A stretch of DNA of 12,471 nucleotides from Planctomycetota bacterium (GTDB taxonomy: Bacteria; Planctomycetota; Planctomycetia; Pirellulales; Thermoguttaceae), in NCBI GenBank assembly GCA_025356915.1, contig JANXQG010000092.1, positions 1 to 12,471 on the forward strand, written 5' to 3'. The notes under the pieces are model-generated. The model was not told where the DNA came from. It saw only the letters and a list, made by a program, of their open reading frames with translations, and did not search any database. Made by a program: the position numbers and the translations under genes. Shown piece by piece: positions 1 to 5,751 of the stretch (positions are counted from its first letter, which is position 1; every line of letters begins with the position of its first letter).

Positions 1-24
1 CGACACTTATTGATTCGCCGGTCC

Positions 25-1122
25 TTACTTATCATCGTCGCTGTTTTCTTCGCTGGCTAGCTTCCGGAAGTATTGTTCAATGGCATCGCGATAATGCGGG
101 GGGAAATCGCGGCCCATTTGCTGCAAGGCTTCTTCACGTTGCTTTGGTGGCAGGTCGCCCCAGCCGCTCTTGTGGCCGATGTCTTTCTTCGTGACGTCAC
201 CGGGTGCCTTGCCACCCATGGGCTTGCTATCGGCGGCAGGCTTACTGGACTGCAACGAATTGGACTGGCTCTGGCTCTGCTTGTTCTGCTCATCTTCAAT
301 CTTCTTGATCATCTTGTCCAACGACTCAATCACGCCATCCTCGACTTTGCGAACCTTGGGTCCGGCCCGGCCTAGGTTGAGCCGCCGCTGCACATCTTCC
401 ATCCGCCGCGCGATGTGATCGAGCGTTTCCTCTTCCAAAGAGTTAAGATCGGCTTGCATCAGATAGGCGACAGCGACGTAGCGTCGCGGACTGGCCTCGG
501 CACCGTCAAGCAACTGAACAATGACCTTCAGCCCTTCGCTCTTGTTGAGCATACGATGGTAGGCCACACCCTGGTAAAAAAGCAGTTCAGCGGGGGCCAC
601 GACTTCGGCCGTCTTTAGGCCGCCGAGTTGCTCCATTGCCTCCTCAAACCACTGCCCCTGAACGAGCCAGCGACCGTAGTACAGCCGCATGTTGGCAGCC
701 ACCAGCGGTGCCGTCTTGGAATCGGTCAGACAGGCGAAGGTCGGCAGGACGATGCGGCTACGGGGATGCGAGCAGATTTCCACGAGCTGTGCGACCTTGG
801 GATCGACGATGGCAAAGGTCTCGGCCAAGCGGTCGAGCAACTCGGAGCCGGTGGCCGAATCGCTGATGCCGGTGACGACTGCCAATGCCTTGCCTTGAAG
901 AACCGCATCGGCTGCATTCTGCTGTAGCCAAGCAACAACCTGACCCTTGACGTCCGAAACTTGCGGTGGATGCCAGGTCGGTGCCTTGCGAAACGCCGGA
1001 TCGGGCAGCGGAACCGACGTGGCGGATAGAGCGGAAGAACAGGTCAGAACGATGAGGAAAATTGAAAATTGAAAATTGCGAGCAGGAATCGTGCTCGAAC
1101 GAGTATTTGCAAAATTGCTCAT
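25..1122 (-). CDS. Secreted helical protein with C-terminal WGDLPPK motif
   Basis: A 365-residue protein, last of the visible operon. A hydrophobic signal segment lies at about 17-33 (FQFSIFLIVLTC then SSALS), with a plausible signal-peptidase site near ALS-AT; the cysteine at 28 does not fit a good lipobox. Residues about 143-205 look like paired helices resembling TPR repeats (RLYYGRWLVQGQWFEEAME, LLFYQGVAYHRM). Residues 230-280 are charged helix, then a Gln/Ser/Lys linker, then a compact C-terminal block: SGWGDLPPKQREEALQQMGR at 319-338, followed by FPPHYRDAIEQYFRKLA at 340-356 and an acidic tail. I recall that block from other planctomycete secreted proteins, but no function is known to me. 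The ATG at 1122 has AAAGGAG six bases upstream. The signal-peptide core is encoded by three tandem copies of a 7-bp unit. The gene is real; its role is unknown. Confidence 0.87.
   Translation of the reverse strand: MSNFANTRSSTIPARNFQFSIFLIVLTCSSALSATSVPLPDPAFRKAPTWHPPQVSDVKGQVVAWLQQNAADAVLQGKALAVVTGISDSATGSELLDRLAETFAIVDPKVAQLVEICSHPRSRIVLPTFACLTDSKTAPLVAANMRLYYGRWLVQGQWFEEAMEQLGGLKTAEVVAPAELLFYQGVAYHRMLNKSEGLKVIVQLLDGAEASPRRYVAVAYLMQADLNSLEEETLDHIARRMEDVQRRLNLGRAGPKVRKVEDGVIESLDKMIKKIEDEQNKQSQSQSNSLQSSKPAADSKPMGGKAPGDVTKKDIGHKSGWGDLPPKQREEALQQMGRDFPPHYRDAIEQYFRKLASEENSDDDK
1057..1077. repeat. Three 7-bp GAAAATT units within a signal peptide
   Basis: GAAAATT is repeated three times in tandem within the first codons of the last gene (AATTTTC on the coding strand). 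The 21 bases read as seven codons, NFQFSIF, forming the start of the hydrophobic signal core. The unit length and A/T-rich style match the intergenic heptamer run about 90 bases away. Confidence 0.85.
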
Positions 1123-1128
1123 GGTTTT

Positions 1129-1135
1129 CTCCTTT
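1129..1135 (-). promoter_or_regulatory. Shine-Dalgarno of the last gene
   Basis: Read on the minus strand this is AAAGGAG, six bases before the ATG at 1122. It supports that start even though the first codons and the signal peptide have unusual, repeat-derived sequence. Confidence 0.8.
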
Positions 1136-1168
1136 GGCTTCTCGGGTTTGGGTCGCCGTAAGCGAGTT

Positions 1169-1217
1169 CAAATCTCAAATCTCAAATCTCAAATTTGCAA
1201 TTTGTATTTTGCAATTT
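1169..1217. repeat. Seven consecutive 7-bp A/T-rich units
   Basis: In the 97-bp gap between the coiled-coil gene and the last gene there are seven back-to-back heptamers on the plus strand: CAAATCT three times, CAAATTT, GCAATTT, GTATTTT, GCAATTT. The 7-bp register is kept exactly over 49 bases and ends two bases before the stop codon of the coiled-coil gene. It is reminiscent in form of cyanobacterial heptanucleotide STRR repeats, though the sequence differs. The remainder of the gap (1123-1168) holds the Shine-Dalgarno of the last gene and nothing else I can name. Confidence 0.85.
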
Positions 1218-1219
1218 CT

Positions 1220-3109
1220 CTATTCGTTCTTTCCCAGTTCCAAATCCCGGGTAACCCTATGAACCCGGGCCTGCTGCTCGCTCAGGTGCCGCAAGGCCTC
1301 CTGAACGTCTTCCTTGCTGGCCTGCTCGCCGTCGATGAGCTTTGAATAACGCTCGGTACGACGGTTCACACGCATTTGCAGGGCGCGGATCATTTTCAAC
1401 TCGGCAAGCTGCTCGATCAAGGGCGGATCCTGCGGCTGGCCATTGGGCGATGGTCCGGGCGGTTTCTTCTTGCTTTCCGCATCTTTCTGCGCCTTCTTAA
1501 AGGCATCGACAATCTCTTCCAAAGCTTTAATCACATCGGTCTCGATGGCTTGCGTAAGCACTTCGGTCTTGCCCTCAGCGAGCCGATGAACGAGTTGCTG
1601 CATGTCGTCGCGGACCTGCTGCACAGCCTCGGGCATGGCCACGGAGCTGCCTTCCTGACGGAGCAGCGAGAGGGCCTTGTCGACTTCCATCACAATCTCA
1701 GCCTCCCGATTGCTCAGGCGGCCTGTATCGATCTCGTGAGCATGTGAGCGTTCCGTCAGGGGAATTTTATCCAGGCGGACGGTGCCTTCAAAGATTTCAC
1801 GCTGGATTTGCAAGACCTTTTGGAAGCGGGCTTCGAGCATGGCCAAAAGCCGCTTCATTTCTTCTTCGCGGAGTTGGCGGAGAATCTCTTCCAGTTCGGC
1901 CTTGGCGGTGTCGAGTTCGCGGAGGGCCTTCTCTTGCTCGTCCAGTGCCCCATCCTTCTTGGCTTTTTCCAGCCGCTTCTTGGCCGCTTCCATGTGGTCC
2001 TTGGCCGCTTCCAGTCGCTTGCGAACGGGATTCTGCTCCTGCTGCGGATTGTTGGAATCCTGGGCTTTCGGAGGCGAATCTTTTTGATCCTCGCCCTGTT
2101 CTTGACCTTGACCCTGCCCTTGCTGGCTCTTACCCTGCGACTTTCCGCTTTCACTCGGCTTCCCGCTTTCACTCGGCTTCCCGCTTTCACCGGGCTTGCC
2201 ACTTTCACTAGGCTTGCCACTTTCACTAGGCTTTCCGCTTTCACTGGGCTTATTTTTGCCGTCACCTTTGCTGGAGGGATCCTTCGCTTTGCCATCGTCC
2301 TTGCCGCCGGACTTGGGCGAATCCTTGGCAGAAGACTTTGGCTCTTTGCCAGCGGATTTGCCAGGTTCTTTGCCATCGCTACCCGATTTCGATTTACCGT
2401 CGCTCTTACCTGACTCCTTACCGTCATTCTTACCGTCGCTCTTCGAGTTGCCCTTGCCGTCATCTTTTTCGTTGCTGTGGGCTTTTTCTTGATTCTCACG
2501 GATGTCCTTCGACAGACTGCCCGTTCGCTGGGCGAGCCCGCCCTGTTCATCGGAGAGCGATTTCGGATCCTCGCCACCGGCGGTGCGACCCTGGACATCC
2601 TTCTGCTCGCGGATGATGCCGTTCAGGAGATTGAGATATTTGCGGATCAAGGCTTTCTCGTCTTGGATCCGCTGAGAACGGTCTTCGCTGAGCAACAGTT
2701 TGAGGATAGCGTCGAGATCCTCGTTAACTTTACCCTGTTTGCGAGCCGCATCGCCAAACTTGTCGCGGCGAAGCAAATCGACGATATCCTGAAAATCGGC
2801 TTCAACCCTGCGTTCTCCACTTTCCTTGAGGGCCTTATCGATCAGCGCAGTCCGATTCGGATCGGTCTGGCGAATCTGGTCCCGCATCTTCATCAGGATG
2901 CCCTGTAGATCTTTGAATTCGGCAGCCAACTGCTGCTGGGTGGTGGAAAGGCCCTCCACGGCAGACCCCGGCAGAGCGGAACCCGACGCGGCGACCGGCG
3001 GCGCAAGCTTGCTGGCTTCCGCCGTTGGTTCCTTGGTTCCGGCCGCTTGAGCCACGGAGACGGCCAAGGCAATCCACGCCCCCCACAGCCATCGACATCG
3101 CTTCATCAT
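1220..3109 (-). CDS. Secreted coiled-coil protein with Lys/Ser/Gly-rich linker
   Basis: A 629-residue protein with a signal peptide at about 1-22 (MMKRCRW, a hydrophobic core, cleavage near AQA-AG), so probably periplasmic. Residues 55-210 and 360-629 are charged, helical and likely coiled coil, as in LEAAKDHMEAAKKRLEKAKK at 366-385. Between them, residues about 211-360 are low complexity: many SDGK/SGK motifs, six copies of a six-residue SESGKP unit at about 287-322, then a Gln/Gly-rich stretch. I do not recognise a named family; similar proteins accompany MoxR operons in planctomycetes as far as I recall. I chose the ATG at 3109 because GAAGGAG lies eight bases upstream and a signal peptide follows. 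The frame stays open to a TTG at 3220, but that extension only translates an intergenic hairpin repeat and runs into the previous gene. The ATG at 3106 is possible but less well spaced. Function is unknown; a structural or bridging role is an inference. Confidence 0.88.
   Translation of the reverse strand: MMKRCRWLWGAWIALAVSVAQAAGTKEPTAEASKLAPPVAASGSALPGSAVEGLSTTQQQLAAEFKDLQGILMKMRDQIRQTDPNRTALIDKALKESGERRVEADFQDIVDLLRRDKFGDAARKQGKVNEDLDAILKLLLSEDRSQRIQDEKALIRKYLNLLNGIIREQKDVQGRTAGGEDPKSLSDEQGGLAQRTGSLSKDIRENQEKAHSNEKDDGKGNSKSDGKNDGKESGKSDGKSKSGSDGKEPGKSAGKEPKSSAKDSPKSGGKDDGKAKDPSSKGDGKNKPSESGKPSESGKPSESGKPGESGKPSESGKPSESGKSQGKSQQGQGQGQEQGEDQKDSPPKAQDSNNPQQEQNPVRKRLEAAKDHMEAAKKRLEKAKKDGALDEQEKALRELDTAKAELEEILRQLREEEMKRLLAMLEARFQKVLQIQREIFEGTVRLDKIPLTERSHAHEIDTGRLSNREAEIVMEVDKALSLLRQEGSSVAMPEAVQQVRDDMQQLVHRLAEGKTEVLTQAIETDVIKALEEIVDAFKKAQKDAESKKKPPGPSPNGQPQDPPLIEQLAELKMIRALQMRVNRRTERYSKLIDGEQASKEDVQEALRHLSEQQARVHRVTRDLELGKNE
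2143..2250. repeat. 18-bp minisatellite, six units, in coiled-coil gene
   Basis: Six uninterrupted 18-base units, each a variant of TTCCGCTTTCACTCGGCT, encode the SESGKP peptide repeat. Units 4 and 5 (2197-2214 and 2215-2232) are identical, and units 1 and 2 differ at one base, as expected from recent slippage or unequal exchange. Unit length is a multiple of three, so copy-number change would keep the frame. Confidence 0.92.
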
Positions 3110-3117
3110 GGAACTCA

Positions 3118-3124
3118 CTCCTTC
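3118..3124 (-). promoter_or_regulatory. Shine-Dalgarno of the coiled-coil gene
   Basis: Read on the minus strand this is GAAGGAG, eight bases before the ATG at 3109. It favours that start over the adjacent ATG at 3106 and over the long upstream extension to 3220. Confidence 0.8.
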
Positions 3125-3134
3125 GTCAAGGTGC

Positions 3135-3189
3135 GTCAGGCTCTCCAGCCCGACCTTGTCTGGTGTACTGTCAGGCAGGAAAGCCTGAC
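3135..3189. repeat. Twin-hairpin intergenic repeat
   Basis: Two related hairpins sit in the 94-bp gap between the DUF4175-like and coiled-coil genes. One has arms 3135-3142 and 3147-3154 (GTCAGGCT with AGCCCGAC, one mismatch, four-base loop). The other has perfect arms GTCAGGC 3170-3176 and GCCTGAC 3183-3189 with a six-base loop. Both share the GTCAGGC core. No U-tract follows on the minus strand, so it resembles a REP/BIME-type element more than a terminator. The minus-strand frame through it is open and explains the false N-terminal extension of the coiled-coil gene. Confidence 0.7.
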
Positions 3190-3203
3190 CTACGCGCAGA
3201 CGG

Positions 3204-5666
3204 TCACTCTTTTTCACCAAGGCTTTCTTGTTCAGTTCTTTCGGTCCGCCGAGTCAGCTCTTTTTGCCGTTCGATGATCTTCTTCAGCCGCTGTACAACA
3301 TTGATATTAAAATCTTCCGTCTTCATCATGTGATCGAGAACGTCTCTCATCATTGCAAGGATTTGGTCGGCCTGCTTCTGGGCGGCATCGCGCCGGCCCG
3401 GCCCGGCCGAGAGATCATCAACTTTCGCTTGCAAGGCCGCCAGACGCTTCTCCAAGACAGGGAACATACTATCCACGATAACGTGCAGCGGCTGCAACAC
3501 TTGGGTTTCAATGCGCTGCTTACGCGTCTCGTTATTGGCTTGGTTATTATCCAATTGTAAACGAATTTCCTCGATTGCGGCAGCTACATCCGCCGTTTCC
3601 ATGGCGTTCTTGCCACAATTCTGCAACGCCTGCAAGGTCCGTTCCAAACGACGTTTGTTCATTTCGTCGGCAGAAAACTTGGGGGATTCTTCCACCCGCT
3701 CGCCAGGCTCGGCACCAGCCGACTTAGCTTTTGGAACCCCAGCAACACCCTTCTCGGGAGGGGTGAAGTCCATTTTCAAGAGTAGATTCCGCGTTTCAAT
3801 CATTTCCTCAATAATCGCCTCAAACCGCTGTTTCACGAGTAATTCTCGCGCCTCCAGCCTCGTCACCAGTTCGTCTTCGGAAACGACGTCCAACTGCCAT
3901 GACTCGCCGCTGCCGATATTGGGACCATTGCCGAACGTGCAAAGATCGGCGGCACGCACCGCCAACGTCAGGTGTTGACCCGTAGCCAGGCTCAGTTGCG
4001 AGGCTTTCACATCTGCCTCTTTCACGACATACTCGGGCAGGTGTTTGAGTAACTCGACCAGAGGCACTTCGCCCGACCGCCGCACGGGAACCTTGGGGGT
4101 TTCGCCGGGCTTGGGCGATGATTCGTCGGACGGCATCTTCGGGGTTGCTGACGCGGCGCGCTCCTCGACGGTGTAGTTCCACCAAACCCTGCTTAGGCCA
4201 TGGTCATCGCTGATCGTACCGGTGACCGGCAGGCGGCCCTTGGGTGTGACAACCGGCTCTCGTGTGCCGACCAGACGTACCTTGACCTCCGGGGGCTCAT
4301 CGGGCACCGCCACCAAAGACAAGAGAATCGGGTCGCGAGCCTTCAGTCCGTCGGTATCGCGGAGGGTAAACTGGAGCGCAACCTCGTGCGGCGACTTTGC
4401 TGCCGGTTTGGCTTCCGCAGTACCCTTCCCGTCGGCGCGGGCCGCGGTATTCGTCTCCGTGGCCGTGGGGGCGGGGAAAGGTTCAAACTGATAAGAAAAC
4501 TCATTTCGCTCGGCACCTAATTCGTTGCCGAGAAACTGACGACACCATGCCGCACTACTCTCCGTTGCGGGAGAGTCGATGCGAGCCGTCTCCAACGGCT
4601 TGCTGGAAGTGCCGGTAAGCGTTACGCGAGAACCAATCGGCACGCGAACCGGAACCGCTCCACTAGCCGAGTCGATCGTCAACGGACCGCGCTCCATATA
4701 ACGAGGATATTCGCAGACCACCTTCAGGTTCAGGTTGGGATTGGGAACGACCTTCAACTGTAGGTCGTACAGACGGCCATCGCCCCCGGCAATATCGAGA
4801 TGGATCGAGGAGAGTACCCCCGTAAATGGGTAACTATATTCTTGTAGCACTTCACCCACGACAGCCGAAGCAGTTACCGGCCGGCCGATGTTCTTCATGG
4901 TCTTTCGGTCGCGGCCGCCACCTTCAACGCGATAGCGGATCTCGACCTTCTCCGGAATGACGGGTATTTCGGTATCGCCACGGAATGCCTGCACGCGGAG
5001 ATCAAAATTTGCTCCCGCAGCCACCTTGGCCACGCCCTCGGTAAAACCCACCGCCTCCAAGCGGATCTTGCGAGGCCACATCGTGTTTGCCAAGAGCAAA
5101 TTCCGCTCGGCCCATAGGTTGAGCACCGTGGGGGCCATCACTGCCAGCAGGCCGATTGCCAAAGCCAGTCCCAGAGCGACGACGATCTTCCGCACCAGCG
5201 GCATGAGGTTGAATACTTCAGAAAGCGACACGTTCTCAAATCGCTCGCGGGCTTGATGGCTGGTGTGGGCAAGCATCTGGGGATTGAATCCGCTCGACTC
5301 GATCGGGCGATCCAACAGCGACACCGTCGTCAGCAGGCCGTCGTTGAAGTGCGAAAACTGCCGCTCCAAGATCGTGGCCATATTGCAGTCACTGAGGCGG
5401 ACGAAAGCGCGGCGGAGGATGAAGAGGAAGAGTACTACGGCTAGGCCGATGCCAGTCGCGGCCAACACGATCCCGCGCACCGGCCGCGGCGGCTCAAAGA
5501 GCCAATCGATCGCCATGCTTCCCCAAAAGGCCGCGCCAAGCCAGACGGCCATCGCCGCCAGCCCTTCCAGCCAGATATAGCGACGGATCCCCGCGCGCAG
5601 AGCAGCAAGCTGCTGACGGATAGCAGGCGGCAGAGGCGGTGAGGATGTGTGTTCTGGGGTTGCCAT
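3204..5666 (-). CDS. Large DUF4175-like membrane protein with periplasmic and coiled-coil parts
   Basis: An 820-residue protein. Hydrophobic helices lie at about 34-54, 64-84 and 158-180, with basic residues (RRAFVR, LVRK) marking the cytoplasmic loop between helices 2 and 3. Residues from about 181 on should therefore be periplasmic. That region holds beta-rich, Ig-like modules, including YPRYMERGP at 320-328 and TGTISDDHGLSRVWWNY at 482-498, the latter a DD-x-GL pattern I associate with planctomycete DUF4175-like proteins. An Ala/Thr/Lys linker at about 400-425 and a Pro/Ser/Lys linker at about 503-530 separate modules. From about 595 to the end it is mostly charged helix, probably coiled coil, and could pair with the next gene's product. 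The ATG at 5666 has only a weak Shine-Dalgarno (TAAGAA) and is separated from the upstream gene by 85 bases. The DUF4175 link is by recognition and is less sure than the gene itself. Confidence 0.85.
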   Translation of the reverse strand: MATPEHTSSPPLPPAIRQQLAALRAGIRRYIWLEGLAAMAVWLGAAFWGSMAIDWLFEPPRPVRGIVLAATGIGLAVVLFLFILRRAFVRLSDCNMATILERQFSHFNDGLLTTVSLLDRPIESSGFNPQMLAHTSHQARERFENVSLSEVFNLMPLVRKIVVALGLALAIGLLAVMAPTVLNLWAERNLLLANTMWPRKIRLEAVGFTEGVAKVAAGANFDLRVQAFRGDTEIPVIPEKVEIRYRVEGGGRDRKTMKNIGRPVTASAVVGEVLQEYSYPFTGVLSSIHLDIAGGDGRLYDLQLKVVPNPNLNLKVVCEYPRYMERGPLTIDSASGAVPVRVPIGSRVTLTGTSSKPLETARIDSPATESSAAWCRQFLGNELGAERNEFSYQFEPFPAPTATETNTAARADGKGTAEAKPAAKSPHEVALQFTLRDTDGLKARDPILLSLVAVPDEPPEVKVRLVGTREPVVTPKGRLPVTGTISDDHGLSRVWWNYTVEERAASATPKMPSDESSPKPGETPKVPVRRSGEVPLVELLKHLPEYVVKEADVKASQLSLATGQHLTLAVRAADLCTFGNGPNIGSGESWQLDVVSEDELVTRLEARELLVKQRFEAIIEEMIETRNLLLKMDFTPPEKGVAGVPKAKSAGAEPGERVEESPKFSADEMNKRRLERTLQALQNCGKNAMETADVAAAIEEIRLQLDNNQANNETRKQRIETQVLQPLHVIVDSMFPVLEKRLAALQAKVDDLSAGPGRRDAAQKQADQILAMMRDVLDHMMKTEDFNINVVQRLKKIIERQKELTRRTERTEQESLGEKE

Positions 5667-5676
5667 GATTTCTTAG

Positions 5677-5697
5677 GACCGATCCGACCGATCGGTC
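5677..5697. repeat. Tandem GACCGATC with a 12-bp palindrome
   Basis: In the 85-bp gap between the VWA and DUF4175-like genes, GGACCGATC is followed directly by CGACCGATC and then GGTC. This creates the perfect palindrome GACCGATCGGTC at 5686-5697, about 20-31 bases upstream of the ATG at 5666. It could be part of a dispersed repeat or a protein-binding site; the sequence alone does not decide. Confidence 0.5.
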
Positions 5698-5708
5698 AGA
5701 TGTTTTTT

Positions 5709-5735
5709 GTGCCACATGCTGGAAGCCCGTGCCAC
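5709..5735. repeat. GTGCCAC direct repeat with imperfect hairpin
   Basis: Two copies of GTGCCAC (5709-5715 and 5729-5735) lie 20 bases apart. Between and around them CAC-GG-GCT and AGC-AT-GTG form an imperfect hairpin on the minus strand. It resembles a decayed copy of an intergenic repeat type I recall from planctomycetes. The adjacent homopolymer reads as A on the transcribed strand, so it is not an intrinsic terminator. Confidence 0.45.
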
Positions 5736-5751
5736 GTTCTATTTTCCACCA

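Noticed and set aside
1052..1122. Lipoprotein signal with Cys28 in the last gene
   Set aside because: The residue before the cysteine is threonine, which does not fit a lipobox; an ordinary signal-peptidase site a few residues later fits better.
2143..2250. CRISPR array
   Set aside because: The units are contiguous 18-mers with no unique spacers and encode a peptide repeat in frame.
1808..2413. Plus-strand open frames across the low-complexity region
   Set aside because: They are the complement of the Lys/Ser/Gly repeat of the coiled-coil gene; the translation is Leu/Phe-rich with no domain and no start signal.
3135..3189. Rho-independent terminator after the DUF4175-like gene
   Set aside because: The hairpins are not followed by a U-tract on the transcribed strand.
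3110..3220. N-terminal extension of the coiled-coil protein from a TTG at 3220
   Set aside because: It translates an intergenic hairpin repeat and overlaps the previous stop, while the ATG at 3109 has a good Shine-Dalgarno and a signal peptide.
5701..5740. Terminator after the VWA gene
   Set aside because: The homopolymer next to the hairpin is T on the plus strand, so it is an A-run in the minus-strand transcript.
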